Source: Xanthomonas sp. Leaf148
GTDB taxonomy: Bacteria; Pseudomonadota; Gammaproteobacteria; Xanthomonadales; Xanthomonadaceae
Direction: 5' to 3'
Assembly (NCBI RefSeq): GCF_001423585.1
Contig: NZ_LMOP01000008.1
Location: 343,688-407,687, forward strand
DNA: 64,000 nt
A program made the translations under genes and the position numbers. Under the pieces are notes generated by a model that saw only the letters and a program-made list of their open reading frames with translations, was not told the DNA's origin and did no database searches. Positions 54,555 through 63,996 of this stretch are shown one piece after another. Numbering within the stretch: the stretch's first letter is position 1; each line of letters begins with the position of its first letter.

Positions 54555-55220
54555 TCAGCCGGTGGGCGCGGTGGCGCCGGGCGGTTCCTTCATGGCGCGG
54601 TAGCGCTGCAGGATGTCGGCGATTTCGCCGTCCAGCGCGGTGCGCTGCTGCTCGAAGCTGGTCTGCAGCCGCAACTGCGCCATCAGTTCGCGATGGCGTT
54701 GCTGGATGTCGCCGGCCAGCTTGTCGGCCACTGCCTGGCCGGCCAGCTCGCGGTCGCCGGCGGCACGTAACATGCTGACCAGGCCCTCGCGCAGGCTGGT
54801 GACATTGAAGCGTGCGGTGTGGATGTTGTTGTCCACGATGGCGATGCGCTCGTTGAACACCCGGCGCAGGTCGTCCTCGCTCTGATACGACATCAGCATG
54901 GCCTGATCGGTGCGCTGGCGCATCTGCTCGGCGGCCAGGTCGGCCTGGCGTTGTTGCTCATTGGCCGCAGCCGCAGCGCGCTCGTCGCTGCTCATCGCCC
55001 GCTGTACCTCGGCGCTGCGCATGCCGCTTTTGACATTGAACTCGTCGCGCGCCTGATTCACCGCCTCCGGTGGCAGCGTATCGCTGCACACCCGCGCGCC
55101 GTTCTGGTTCCAGCAGTACAACTTCTTTGCGGCCGGCTTGTCCTGCGCAGCAACCGGCACGGCCATGACAGCCACGGTCACGGCAGCGAGTAACGCCAAA
55201 CGTCTGTGTTTCGGCATCAT
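54555..55220 (-). CDS. Exported DUF4124-type protein with coiled coil
   Basis: 221-residue periplasmic protein. Signal peptide MMPKHRRLALLAAVTVAVMA... cleaved near VAAQ. A short DUF4124-like segment LYCWNQNGARVCSDTLPPEA holds two cysteines, and a long Gln/Ala/Arg-rich coiled coil spans ~60-205. The family is common in gammaproteobacteria and of unknown role. It lies between pyrE and parA, with the AGGGGG ribosome site supporting 55220. Confidence 0.8.
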   Translation of the reverse strand: MMPKHRRLALLAAVTVAVMAVPVAAQDKPAAKKLYCWNQNGARVCSDTLPPEAVNQARDEFNVKSGMRSAEVQRAMSSDERAAAAANEQQRQADLAAEQMRQRTDQAMLMSYQSEDDLRRVFNERIAIVDNNIHTARFNVTSLREGLVSMLRAAGDRELAGQAVADKLAGDIQQRHRELMAQLRLQTSFEQQRTALDGEIADILQRYRAMKEPPGATAPTG

Positions 55221-55242
55221 CGCAGCCCCCTGTCGCCTGCCG

Positions 55243-55902
55243 TCAGCCTGTGGTGTCGGTTCCGTAGCGGCCACGATAGGCCAGCAGCGGTTCCCGGTAG
55301 CCGACAAGGTCGGCGTTTCCTGCCGCAAAAGCAAGCAGATCGGCCAGGTTGGCCACCGCGATCACCGGGATGCCGGCCTCGGCCGCCACCGCTTGCGCCG
55401 CCGAACGGCGGTCCTGCTCGGAGGCGATCTCCTGCCGGTCCAGCGCCACCACGATGCCGGACGGCGTACCGCCAGCCGCGCGAATGATGCCCAGCGCCTC
55501 GCGGATCGCGGTGCCGGCGGTGATCACGTCATCGACGATCAGCACCTTGCGCCCGGCCAGCGGCGCGCCGATCAGGGTGCCGCCCTCGCCATGATCCTTG
55601 GCTTCCTTGCGGTTGAACGCCAGCGGCAGATCGCGCCCGCGCCCGGCGTAGGCACAGGCCAGCGCGGTGGCCAGCGGGATGCCCTTGTAGGCCGGGCCGA
55701 ACAGCAGGTCGAACTCCACCCCGGCCGCATCGATCGCATCGGCATAGCATTGCGCCAGCTGCGCGGTCTTGACCCCGGAATCGAAGCGCCCGGCGTTGAA
55801 GAAGTACGGGCTGAGCCGCCCGGACTTGAGCGTGAACTCGCCAAAGCGCAGGGCATCGGCGCCCAGGGCCAGCTGCAGGAAACGGGTGCGGTGGTCGGTC
55901 AT
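55243..55902 (-). CDS. pyrE: Orotate phosphoribosyltransferase
   Basis: 219-residue enzyme making OMP from orotate and PRPP. It has FTLKSGRLSPYFFNAG, FGPAYKGIPLA, the mobile loop NRKEAKDHGEGG and the PRPP signature VLIVDDVITAGTA. The start at 55902 directly abuts the G/A-rich GGGAAT tract that pairs with a tract before the exonuclease gene. Confidence 0.96.
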   Translation of the reverse strand: MTDHRTRFLQLALGADALRFGEFTLKSGRLSPYFFNAGRFDSGVKTAQLAQCYADAIDAAGVEFDLLFGPAYKGIPLATALACAYAGRGRDLPLAFNRKEAKDHGEGGTLIGAPLAGRKVLIVDDVITAGTAIREALGIIRAAGGTPSGIVVALDRQEIASEQDRRSAAQAVAAEAGIPVIAVANLADLLAFAAGNADLVGYREPLLAYRGRYGTDTTG

Positions 55903-55909
55903 TGGACGG

Positions 55910-56020
55910 GAATGGGGAATAGGGAATGGAGAATCGTAAAGCCTACCCCAGCCGCACAAGGAAGGCTGCTGGTGCGCGATGCGTTTACCATTCCCTATTC
56001 CCGACTCCCCATTCCCGGCC
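55910..56020. repeat. Long imperfect inverted repeat of GGGAAT units between pyrE and the exonuclease gene
   Basis: Left arm (about 55910-55940) is built of GGGAATGGGGAATAGGGAATGG, seen here in overlapping units. The right arm (about 55983-56018) carries TTTACCATTCCCTATTCCCG and CTCCCCATTCCCGG. The arms could pair over ~30 bp around a ~45-nt loop, in the shared 5' region of two divergent genes. Confidence 0.8.
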
Positions 56021-56024
56021 CCCA

Positions 56025-56825
56025 ATGCGCATCATCAGTTTCAACGCCAACGGCCTGCGCTCGGCCGCCAGCAAAGGTTTCTTCGAGTGGTTCGCCACCC
56101 AGGACGCGGACGTGCTGTGCATCCAGGAAACCAAGGCGCAGGAGCATCAGCTGACCGGGCCGGAATTCCTGCCCGCTGGCTACAAGGCCTGGTTTCGCGA
56201 TGCGAGCACCAAGAAGGGCTACAGCGGCGTGGCGATCTACGCCAAGCGCGCGCCCGACGAAGTGCGCACCGCGCTGGGCTGGCCGGAGTTCGACGAAGAA
56301 GGCCGCTACATCGAAGCGCGCTTCGGCAATCTGAGTGTCGTGTCCTTCTATATCCCGTCCGGGTCTTCCGGCGAGCTGCGCCAGGGCTACAAGTTCCAGG
56401 TGATGGAATGGCTGCGGCCGATCCTGGACGAGTGGCTGGCCAGTGGTCGCCAGTACGTGCTGTGCGGCGACTGGAACATCGTGCGCTCGGCGCTGGACAT
56501 CAAGAACTGGAAGTCCAACCAGAAAAATTCCGGCTGCCTGCCGCCCGAGCGCGATTGGCTCAACGGCCTGTGCGCCGACGCGGCAAGCGAAGCCAGCGCC
56601 GCCGACGGCCGTGGCTGGGTCGACAGCTACCGCGTCCTGCATCCGCAGGGCGAGGACTACACCTGGTGGAGCAATCGCGGCGCGGCGCGCGCCAACAACG
56701 TCGGTTGGCGCATCGACTACCAGCTGGTCACCCCCGGCCTGCGCGACGCACTGCAGGCCTGCGCGATCTATCGTGAGCAGCGCTTTTCCGATCACGCGCC
56801 GTATATCGTGGATTACGCGCAGTGA
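56025..56825 (+). CDS. xthA: Exonuclease III-family AP endonuclease
   Basis: 266-residue Mg-dependent endonuclease/exonuclease for base-excision repair. It begins MRIISFNANGLRSA; catalytic and metal residues are in CIQETKAQ, GYSGVAIYAK, CGDWNIV, WWSNRGAARANNVGWRIDY and the terminal SDHAPYIVDY. Full length. The ribosome site is hidden in the C/G tract of the right arm of the inverted repeat. It could be named exoA in some systems. Confidence 0.93.
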   Translation: MRIISFNANGLRSAASKGFFEWFATQDADVLCIQETKAQEHQLTGPEFLPAGYKAWFRDASTKKGYSGVAIYAKRAPDEVRTALGWPEFDEEGRYIEARFGNLSVVSFYIPSGSSGELRQGYKFQVMEWLRPILDEWLASGRQYVLCGDWNIVRSALDIKNWKSNQKNSGCLPPERDWLNGLCADAASEASAADGRGWVDSYRVLHPQGEDYTWWSNRGAARANNVGWRIDYQLVTPGLRDALQACAIYREQRFSDHAPYIVDYAQ

Positions 56826-57081
56826 GTGAGCGCGTGCAGCCGGCCGGCGCTGCGACCGGTAAGGATGGACGGACGATTGGTTCAGTGCCTGCAACCAACA
56901 GAGACATGGCTGCGATGAGGACCAGCATGTGGATAGCACGTCGCTGCTGGGGTCCGGTCTGTGCAGGTATTGCGCATCCCCTCTGGACCGGCCTGCTCGC
57001 CTCCGGGAGCTCGGCCTGCGCGCCGGCCGCTGACAATCCACCGGCCGTATCGCTCGCCAACCGCTTCCACCGGCTGCACGC

Positions 57082-58377
57082 ATGACCAAGCCCGCGCCAA
57101 AATACAAAGGGCTGCGCGGCATCCGGCAGGCATTCGCCACCCCATCGGCGGCGACCATGGCGCTGCTGGGTTTCGGCAGCGGGCTGCCATTCCTGCTGAT
57201 CGCCTCGCAGACGTTGTCGACCCGGCTGCGCGATGTCGGCCTGGACCTGGGCAGCATCGGCCTGATCAGCCTGGCCAGCTTCTTCTATCTGCTCAAATTC
57301 CTGTGGGCGCCGCTGATCGACCGCTACGCGTTTCCGCTGACCGCCTTCCTGGGCCGTCGCCGGTCCTGGCTGCTGGTCGCGCAGATCGGCGTGACCATCG
57401 GCCTGGTCGCACTGGCGTTTTCGCGGCCGGACCTGAGCGTCACCGGGCTGGTGAGCTGGGTGCTGTTCGCCTCGTTCTGGGGCGCCACCCAGGATTCGGT
57501 TGTGGATGCCTATCGCATCGAGATCGCCCCGGAGACCGCACAGGCCGCGTTGGCCGCGACCTACACGCTTGGGTATCGCGTCGGCTTGATCCTGGGCGGC
57601 GCGGGTGCGCTGTACATGGCCGAATACCTCGACTGGACCTGGGCCTATCTGGGCATGTCGGCGTTGATGGTGCTGCCGATCATCACCACCCTGGTATGCC
57701 GGGAGCCGGACCGCCCCGAAGCCACCGTGGTACGCCGCGTCGACGTTGCGGGTGCGTTCTGGCAGCCCATTTCCAGCTTCTTTTCCAGCAATGGCCTGGC
57801 GCTGGGGATTGTGCTGCTGTTATTCGTTGGCCTGTACAAGTTCCCGGACCAGGTGATCGGCGTGATGGCCGGCCCGTTCTATCTGGACTCCGGCTACACC
57901 AAGGCCGACATTGCCACCGTCTCCAAGCTGTTCGGTGTCTGGATCGGCATTGCCGGTGCCTTCGCCGGTGGTGCCGCAGTGGCGGCGTTCGGCTTTCGCC
58001 GCATGTTGTTGGTGGCCGCGCTGGGAGTGGCGCTGTCCAATCTGGCCTTCCTGCTGATGGCGCACAACCCGGGCAAGCTGTGGGCGTTCTATGCCGCGCT
58101 CAGTGCCGACAACCTGTTCCAGGGCTTTGCTGCCACCGTGCTGGTGGCCTTTATGTCGTCGCTGACCGATCGCAACTTCACTGCCACCCAGTACGCACTG
58201 CTGGTGTCGCTGGCCAATCTACCGGGCAAGTTCGCCGGCGGCGTGTCCGGGTTCCTGGTCCAGGCCACCTCATACAGCACTTTCTTCATCCTCAGCGCGC
58301 TCACCGTGATTCCCACCCTGGCATTGCTGGCCTGGCTATGGCCGCGCTTGCTGGCACACGACCGGCGGCCGGATTGA
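57082..58377 (+). CDS. ampG: AmpG-family muropeptide permease (MFS)
   Basis: 431-residue inner-membrane transporter with about 12 hydrophobic segments. It carries AmpG marks such as GFGSGLPFLLIASQTLSTRLR, FLWAPLIDRYAFP, GRRRSWLLVAQ and WGATQDSVVDAYRIE. AmpG imports anhydro-muropeptides (GlcNAc-anhMurNAc peptides) for recycling and, in many species, beta-lactamase induction. The downstream anmK gene acts on the recycled sugar. Two AmpG-like genes are usual in related bacteria, so this may be one of a pair. Confidence 0.9.
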   Translation: MTKPAPKYKGLRGIRQAFATPSAATMALLGFGSGLPFLLIASQTLSTRLRDVGLDLGSIGLISLASFFYLLKFLWAPLIDRYAFPLTAFLGRRRSWLLVAQIGVTIGLVALAFSRPDLSVTGLVSWVLFASFWGATQDSVVDAYRIEIAPETAQAALAATYTLGYRVGLILGGAGALYMAEYLDWTWAYLGMSALMVLPIITTLVCREPDRPEATVVRRVDVAGAFWQPISSFFSSNGLALGIVLLLFVGLYKFPDQVIGVMAGPFYLDSGYTKADIATVSKLFGVWIGIAGAFAGGAAVAAFGFRRMLLVAALGVALSNLAFLLMAHNPGKLWAFYAALSADNLFQGFAATVLVAFMSSLTDRNFTATQYALLVSLANLPGKFAGGVSGFLVQATSYSTFFILSALTVIPTLALLAWLWPRLLAHDRRPD

Positions 58378-58435
58378 AACGTCCGCCAAGGTTGCCGATG
58401 ATGCCGGCGGGGCAATCCATCGCACGAGGAAGGGC

Positions 58436-58663
58436 ATGACCGATCTGGTGTTGCGTGATATCGATCCGGTGCTGGTAGACCGCATCCGCCGCATTTCCGT
58501 CGCACGCGGCTGGACCCAGCACCAGACCGTCATGCATCTGCTCGAACAAGGCCTGTTCGCCAGCGAGTTCGAAGTCACCGGTGGCCTGCAGCACCCGGAA
58601 GTCGATGCCCTGGCCGAAGCCATCGCCGCGCTCAAGGCGCTGCCGGCCGGCAACACGCCTTAG
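58436..58663 (+). CDS. Small ribbon-helix-helix-like protein
   Basis: 75-residue protein MTDLVLRDIDPVLVDRIRRI... with an N-terminal beta-strand then two helices (DRIRRISVARGWTQHQTVMHLL), resembling the RHH (CopG/FitA) fold of small DNA-binding proteins. No toxin gene is adjacent. Good GAGGAAG ribosome site. The stop codon (TAG) lies in the first bases of dispersed-repeat copy H. It is 58 bp after the AmpG gene and possibly co-transcribed. Confidence 0.7.
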   Translation: MTDLVLRDIDPVLVDRIRRISVARGWTQHQTVMHLLEQGLFASEFEVTGGLQHPEVDALAEAIAALKALPAGNTP

Positions 58664-58808
58664 AGCGGCTGACAGAACCGGCGCGGACAGTCGTCGGATG
58701 GGTGCCGTACGCGTGCTCAGAATCGCAGTTGCGAGTGGTAAGCCAGGCTTGCCAGCACTGCACGCGCCCGCCTGGTGGTGCGCGCAGTTGTCTTGTTAGC
58801 CGCTCTCC
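58662..58808 (-). repeat. Dispersed ~150-bp repeat, copy H (reverse)
   Basis: Begins AGAGCGGCTGACAGAACC and ends GTCTTGTTAGCCGCTCT. The interior contains ACAGTCGTCGGATGGG, CGCCCGCCTGGTGG and TTGCGAGTGGTAAGCC. It starts within the stop codon of the small RHH-like gene. The remaining 270 bp to the anmK stop show no gene. Confidence 0.8.
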
Positions 58809-59080
58809 GCGGTCACTCTCTACCTGCGCGCCTTGCAAGGTGTTTGTCGTAAAGCTTCAGCTCAATCGATGCATCCAGTTGCGCAGGCCAGGCCAGTCGT
58901 TATGTATGCAGCGGCCATGGATTACTGAACATGCATCACTCGCTAAGCGCTAAGGCTCGATAGCGGCCGGCAAGCTTGCGTGTTTTTCAGAACCACCTCG
59001 CTGCGTTGGCCTTGGCAACCTGGCGCGTGGCGCCAGCGCGGGCCCCTGGCTTAGGGCGCCAGCGTTGGTCGTGTGGCGAT

Positions 59081-60214
59081 TCACGCCGGATAGATCGCCC
59101 CCAGCAGTCGCGGCCCCGCAGCCCCGGTGACCGAAGGCAGATTTGCCGGTCGCCCGGCCAGCAATTCGGCCGCCAGCCATGCAAATCCCATCGCCTCGAG
59201 ATAATCCGGGTCCAGCCCGTGTCGCGCGCTGGATTCCACCACCACACCTGGCAGCCGCGCCGCCAGCCGCGCCATCAGTACCGGATTGCGCACGCCGCCG
59301 CCGCACACCAGCACGCGGCGGGTCTGCGGCTGCAGGCGCAGCAAGGCATCGGCCACGGTAGCGGCAGTGAGCTCGAGCAAGGTCGCCTGTACATCGGCGG
59401 GCTGCAGCGTCGCGCTGCCCATCGCCTGCCGCACCCAGGCCAGATGGAAATGTTCGCGCCCAGTGCTCTTGGGCGGCGCCAGCGCAAACCACGGGTCGGC
59501 CAGCAACGCCTGCAGCAACGACGCATCCACATTGCCACTGGCAGCAAACGCACCTTCGGCGTCGAACGCCGTGCCGCGATGGTGCAGGCACCAGCTATCC
59601 AGCAACGCATTGGCCGGGCCGGTATCGAAGCCCAGCACTGTGCCATCGCGCGGAATCAAGGTCAGGTTGCCGATCCCGCCCAGATTGAGCACGGCGCGGT
59701 CTTCATCTCCGGCCCCCAGCATCGCCAGATGAAACGCCGGCATCAGCGGCGCGCCTTGGCCCCCGGCGGCCACATCGCGGCGGCGGAAGTCGGCCGCCGT
59801 GGTGATCCCGGTGTGCTCGGCAATCCTGCTCGCATCGCCGATCTGCCAGGTAAAGGCCGGGTCGCCGGTCGGCCGATGGCGAATGGTCTGCCCATGCGAG
59901 CCGATTGCGCGGATGTGCTGTCGCGCGATGCCACAGGTGTCGATCAATTGATTGGCCGCGTCCGCGAAGGCCAGGCCTACCTGCGCATCCAGCTGCCCCA
60001 GCGCATCGATGGCGATGGTCTCGGCGCCCTGGCCCAGCGCCACCAACGTCTCGCGCAGCTGCGGTGCCCACGGCACTGTCATGCCTGCCACCAGTTCGCA
60101 ACGGCAGTGGCGGTCATCGGCAAAACGCACCAGCGCGGCATCGATGCCATCGGCGCTGGTGCCCGACATCAGGCCCAGATACAGCGGGGAGTTTTCGTGT
60201 TCCAGAACAGTCAT
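59081..60214 (-). CDS. anmK: Anhydro-N-acetylmuramic acid kinase
   Basis: 377-residue cytoplasmic kinase that opens and phosphorylates 1,6-anhydro-MurNAc to MurNAc-6-P in peptidoglycan recycling. It has N-terminal [63 protein letters not shown] and the late EAMGFAWLA. The start at 60214 ([14 protein letters not shown]) matches the family; an upstream ATG would add 19 residues. Pairs functionally with the AmpG permease upstream in the window. Confidence 0.96.
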   Translation of the reverse strand: MTVLEHENSPLYLGLMSGTSADGIDAALVRFADDRHCRCELVAGMTVPWAPQLRETLVALGQGAETIAIDALGQLDAQVGLAFADAANQLIDTCGIARQHIRAIGSHGQTIRHRPTGDPAFTWQIGDASRIAEHTGITTAADFRRRDVAAGGQGAPLMPAFHLAMLGAGDEDRAVLNLGGIGNLTLIPRDGTVLGFDTGPANALLDSWCLHHRGTAFDAEGAFAASGNVDASLLQALLADPWFALAPPKSTGREHFHLAWVRQAMGSATLQPADVQATLLELTAATVADALLRLQPQTRRVLVCGGGVRNPVLMARLAARLPGVVVESSARHGLDPDYLEAMGFAWLAAELLAGRPANLPSVTGAAGPRLLGAIYPA

Positions 60215-60697
60215 GCCAAAGCCAATTGCGCAGCGGTCACCCAGCTTGTGCAGCTCAGGGAGGCCAGTCAACTGGCCTGTCGATGGGCTGGCCCGGAAGG
60301 GCGGTGACCCTTACAAGCGAAGGCCACCAGCAGGCAGGAATCCACGCGACCATCTAGGAGCGGCGAGCAAAGCGTCGCGAGCAATCGTCACGTGGGGATG
60401 GACGACGCGGAAAACCGGAGTGTAAGAGGGTGAGCTGCTGCACCGAGCACCGTCCGCGCCCGTCTGTTGGCTGCACCGCAGTTTTGTCAGCTGCTGTCAA
60501 TGCGCCGCTGACGTCTTCACCGCTTCCGCTGATTGCAACAGTTTGCTGACGTGCTGGTCGGCGCGGACACGCCTGCCGACCAAGGCGACTGCCAAGAGCG
60601 CCCCGCAGATCTCAAGCGAACTCGCGCAACTGCAGTCGCTCGGCACGGCGGCACGCGGACCAGTGCTACCCGCACCGGTTAATGCCCGCCGCAGTCC
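60215..60697. other. Gap between anmK and the M23 peptidase gene
   Basis: 483 bp containing dispersed-repeat copy I (60355-60499). No gene or clear terminator is seen in the rest. Confidence 0.45.
60355..60499 (-). repeat. Dispersed ~150-bp repeat, copy I (reverse)
   Basis: Begins TAGGAGCGGCGAGCAAAG and ends CGCAGTTTTGTCAGCTGCTG. The interior has AGCAATCGTCACGTGGGG, GAGTGTAAGAG and CCGTCCGCGCCCGTCTG, as in the other reverse copies. Confidence 0.7.
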
Positions 60698-62116
60698 TCA
60701 GCCGCGCGACTTGTTCTTGGCGGGTTTGTTGGCATCGGCATAGATCATCTTTTCCATGCCTTCGATGCGCGCCATGGCCGGTGCGGTCTGTGCACGGAAG
60801 GCGGCCAGTTCGGCGCCCTGCAGCGGCTCCGGCGGCGGCATCGTCACTGACATCGGGTTGCGCTGCTGCCCGGCGACGCGGAATTCGTAATGCAGATGCG
60901 GGCCGGTGGCCAGGCCGGTCATGCCGACATAGCCAATCACCGTGCCCTGATTGATGCGCTGGCCCGCCTTGACCTTGCCGAAGCGCGACATGTGCCCGTA
61001 CAGCGTGCTGTAGTTCTTGCCGTGATCCAGGATCACGACATTGCCGTAGCCGCGCTGGGTGCCGACGAACACCACTCGCGCATCGCCGGCCGCCATGATC
61101 GGCGTGCCCGACGCGGCCGCGTAATCCACACCTTTATGCATGCGCATCGTGCCCAGCACCGGATGCTTGCGCGCACCGAAGGTGGAGCTGATGCGGCTAT
61201 ACGCCACCGGCATGCGGATAAAGCTCTTCTTCAACGGCCGGCCGGTGATGTCGTAATACTCGGCCGGCTTGCCGGCGCGCTCGAAGCGGAATCCGGTATA
61301 GGTCTTGCCGCCGGTGGTGAAGGTCGCCGCCAGGATGTCGCCGGTGTTGATCCGCTCGCCTTCACGCCAGGTTTCATCCATCACCACGCTGAAACGGTCG
61401 CCTGGCTGCAGATCCTTATCGAAGTCGATGTCGTACTTGAAGATCTCGTCGGTCATGATCGCCACCGCAGCTGGCGACAGCCCTGACTTGCCGGCCGATG
61501 CGGACAGCGAACTGCTGATTTCTCCGCTGGCCACCACGGTGCGCGTGGTCGTCGCGCGCTCGGTCACCTTTTCGCGCACGCTGTCGCCCAACAGGCGCAA
61601 TTCCACCCGATGGCTGTCGTCGCGATCAAAGCGCAGTGCTCGTAACTCACCCGGCGTCGGCAGATCGAACGCAATCTCGGTCCCCGGGCGCAGCTTGGTC
61701 AGCGCCTCCTTGGTACCCGGATGCGCCAGCACCTGATACATCACCGCGGTCGGGATTCCCAACTCCCCGAACAAGGTGCTCAGCGTCTGTCCCGACTTGA
61801 CCTGCAGGATTTCCCACTCGGTGCTCGGCGCCAGCTGCTTGCGGCTGGGCACCAGGGGAGGCAATGGCAATGCCAGCGTGGAATGGCTGGAGAGCGGGGT
61901 GTCGATGGCATTGGAAAAGCCCGGCACGATCGTGGCCACCATCGCGCCGATGGTCGCGAACAGGCTGGCGTGGATCCAGTGACGGCGCGTCCAACGGTCG
62001 TTGAACGCGGCCGGGAGGTGCTGCTTGAGCTTGCGATGCAGTGCAGTGTCGTGGAGGACGTGGAGGCGTTCTTGAAAGCGCCGCTTGCGTGCACGGCCCT
62101 GCTCTGAGTTCTGCAT
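60698..62116 (-). CDS. M23 (LytM) peptidoglycan endopeptidase, MepM-like
   Basis: 472-residue envelope protein. A basic cytoplasmic N terminus precedes one membrane helix (~50-75). A LysM/opacity-associated-type domain follows (WEILQVKSGQTLSTLFGELG) with a linker. The zinc peptidase is at ~315-430, with metal ligands in MHKGVDYAA and HLHYEF and the YGHMSRFGKV motif. It should cut D-Ala-mDAP cross-links for wall growth. Start 62116 behind GAGGAA. Divergent from tyrS, as in related genomes. Confidence 0.92.
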   Translation of the reverse strand: MQNSEQGRARKRRFQERLHVLHDTALHRKLKQHLPAAFNDRWTRRHWIHASLFATIGAMVATIVPGFSNAIDTPLSSHSTLALPLPPLVPSRKQLAPSTEWEILQVKSGQTLSTLFGELGIPTAVMYQVLAHPGTKEALTKLRPGTEIAFDLPTPGELRALRFDRDDSHRVELRLLGDSVREKVTERATTTRTVVASGEISSSLSASAGKSGLSPAAVAIMTDEIFKYDIDFDKDLQPGDRFSVVMDETWREGERINTGDILAATFTTGGKTYTGFRFERAGKPAEYYDITGRPLKKSFIRMPVAYSRISSTFGARKHPVLGTMRMHKGVDYAAASGTPIMAAGDARVVFVGTQRGYGNVVILDHGKNYSTLYGHMSRFGKVKAGQRINQGTVIGYVGMTGLATGPHLHYEFRVAGQQRNPMSVTMPPPEPLQGAELAAFRAQTAPAMARIEGMEKMIYADANKPAKNKSRG

Positions 62117-62286
62117 CGTTGGATTTCCTCGCTGGCTCGAAGTGCGAGCCCAATCGCCGGTACCATAGACAGCCTGCAACAGCGCGTCAAACCATTGAGC
62201 CTGTTCATTATTTTCACTTGGCGCGGAATTAACCCGCGTTTAACATCATTCACGTTGTTGACGGCAAACGCCGCTGGAGTCTGTGG

Positions 62287-63498
62287 TTGGCCACTATCGA
62301 AGAATCCCTCGCACTCATTGGCCGTGGCGCCGACGAGATTCTCAAGCTCGATCAGCTTGAAGCCCGCCTGACGTCGGGCGTCCCGCTGCGGGTGAAGGCC
62401 GGCTTCGACCCCACAGCGCCGGATCTGCACCTGGGTCACACCGTGTTGCTCAACAAGATGCGGCAATTTCAGGAGCTGGGTCACCAGGTCATTTTTTTGA
62501 TCGGCGACTTCACCGGCATGATCGGCGACCCGAGCGGCAAGAACGCCACCCGCAAACCGCTCAGTCGCGACGATGTGCTAGCCAATGCCCGCACCTATGA
62601 AGAGCAGGTCTTCAAGATCCTGGACCGCGAGCGCACCGAAGTACGCTTTAACTCCGAGTGGTTCGGCCAGATGAGCGCCGCCGACATGATCAAGCTGTCC
62701 GCCCAGCACACCGTGGCGCGCATGCTCGAGCGCGACGATTTCGCCAAGCGCTTCGCCGGCCAGCAGCCGATCGCCATCCATGAGTTCCTTTATCCATTGG
62801 TGCAAGGCTACGACTCGGTGGCGTTGAAGGCCGACGTCGAACTGGGCGGCACCGATCAGAAGTTCAACCTGTTGATGGGCCGTGGTCTGCAGGAGCATTA
62901 CGGCCAGGCGCCGCAGGTCGTGCTGACCATGCCGTTGCTGGAAGGGCTGGACGGCGTCGCCAAGATGTCCAAGTCGCTGGGCAACTACATCGGTATCAAT
63001 GAGCCGGCGATCGATATCGTCACCAAGACCATGAAGATCGGCGACGAGCTGACCTGGCGCTGGATCGATCTGTTGTCCTTCGACATCGGCGTGGCCGAAG
63101 CGGCACGCTTGAAAGAGCAGGTCGCCTCCGGTGAACTGCATCCGCGCGATGTCAAATTGCGCCTGGCCCGCGAACTGACGACGCGTTTCCACGATGCAGC
63201 GACAACCGAACAGGCCATCGCCGGCTGGCACGCCGTGGTCACAGGGCAGGGCGACACCAGTCTGTTGCCGCTGCAGGAGGTCGTGGTCCCGGCGGAAGGA
63301 CTGCGGATTGCCAGCCTGCTGACGGCTGCCGGGCTTACGCCGAGCAACTCAGAGGCCAATCGCAAGCTCAAGGAGCGCGCGGTCAAGATCGACGGCGAGG
63401 TGATAGAGAATGCCGGCCGCGTCTTCGGCCCAGGATTCGAAGCCGTCATCCAGGTGGGCAAGCGCAATTTCGCCAGGGTGTTGCTGGTCGCTGCGTGA
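62287..63498 (+). CDS. tyrS: Tyrosyl-tRNA synthetase
   Basis: 403-residue class I synthetase. HIGH-type motif DLHLGHTVL, tyrosine-binding region [27 protein letters not shown] in [10 protein letters not shown], and a C-terminal S4 RNA-binding domain (~340-403, ...[15 protein letters not shown]). The start is a rare TTG (62287) with GGAG 8 nt upstream; no in-frame ATG precedes the conserved N terminus. The next downstream ATG would delete the HIGH motif. It is followed by rRNA-type promoters. Confidence 0.96.
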   Translation: MATIEESLALIGRGADEILKLDQLEARLTSGVPLRVKAGFDPTAPDLHLGHTVLLNKMRQFQELGHQVIFLIGDFTGMIGDPSGKNATRKPLSRDDVLANARTYEEQVFKILDRERTEVRFNSEWFGQMSAADMIKLSAQHTVARMLERDDFAKRFAGQQPIAIHEFLYPLVQGYDSVALKADVELGGTDQKFNLLMGRGLQEHYGQAPQVVLTMPLLEGLDGVAKMSKSLGNYIGINEPAIDIVTKTMKIGDELTWRWIDLLSFDIGVAEAARLKEQVASGELHPRDVKLRLARELTTRFHDAATTEQAIAGWHAVVTGQGDTSLLPLQEVVVPAEGLRIASLLTAAGLTPSNSEANRKLKERAVKIDGEVIENAGRVFGPGFEAVIQVGKRNFARVLLVAA

Positions 63499-63768
63499 GC
63501 CGGCGGCAGCGTTGCTGCACAGCCGCAACATTGGGTCGCTGTCGCAACACTCTATATATGTGAGTCGCGACCCATGCGTTGCCTTTCAATGTGTCCTGCG
63601 AGACCAAACCAGTGCCAGCGCAAGCATTTGGCAATCCCGTGAAATTTTTTTCACAAAAGGCTTCCCAAAATTGCTTCGTAGGCATATAGTTCGCCTCCCC
63701 CGACGCAACGGACTTCGCAAACGCGGAACCAGAGCGAAAGGGTTGGAAAATCCCCTGAAATTAGGGTG
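63499..63768. other. Leader between tyrS and the tandem promoters
   Basis: 270 bp, AT-richer than average. GTGAAA-TTTTT-TTCAC (63639-63654) is a small palindrome. TATAGT at 63685-63690 with TTCCCA 17 bp upstream could be a further, weaker promoter. No gene. Confidence 0.4.
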
Positions 63769-63796
63769 TTGACGAAACGGAAAAGCCGGCTATGAT
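63769..63796 (+). promoter_or_regulatory. rRNA-type sigma70 promoter P1 (first 99-bp copy)
   Basis: TTGACG at 63769-63774, 16-bp spacer, TATGAT at 63791-63796, then a GC-rich discriminator (GGGCGGC), typical of stringently controlled stable-RNA promoters. Confidence 0.8.
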
Positions 63797-63867
63797 GGGC
63801 GGCTCGCTACACGGAAAGACGCTACGGCGGATTGAAGTGCAGCGGCGGCAACTTCCTCTTCAAGGTG

Positions 63868-63895
63868 TTGACGAAACGGAAAAGCCGGCTATGAT
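63868..63895 (+). promoter_or_regulatory. rRNA-type sigma70 promoter P2 (second 99-bp copy)
   Basis: TTGACG at 63868-63873 and TATGAT at 63890-63895, identical to P1 and displaced by exactly 99 bp within a near-perfect direct repeat (about 63765-63861 and 63864-63960). Confidence 0.8.
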
Positions 63896-63968
63896 GGGCG
63901 GCTCGCTACACGGAAAGACGCTACGGCGGATTGAAGTGCAGCGGCGGCAACTTCCTCTTCACGAGGGG

Positions 63969-63996
63969 TTGACGGAGATGAAAAGCCTGCTAATAT
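63969..63996 (+). promoter_or_regulatory. rRNA-type sigma70 promoter P3
   Basis: TTGACG at 63969-63974, 16-bp spacer, TAATAT at 63991-63996. Same spacing as P1 and P2 but different flanks (GGAGATGAAAAGCCTGC). It drives whatever lies beyond the window edge, probably an rRNA operon. Confidence 0.75.

Noticed and set aside
56826..57085. ~87-codon rightward frame bridging the exonuclease stop and the AmpG start, with an ATGA-type overlap at its end
   Set aside because: The overlap is suggestive, but the protein is Arg/Cys/Trp-rich without a fold-like pattern and has no clear ribosome site. It is more likely the 5' leader of the permease gene.
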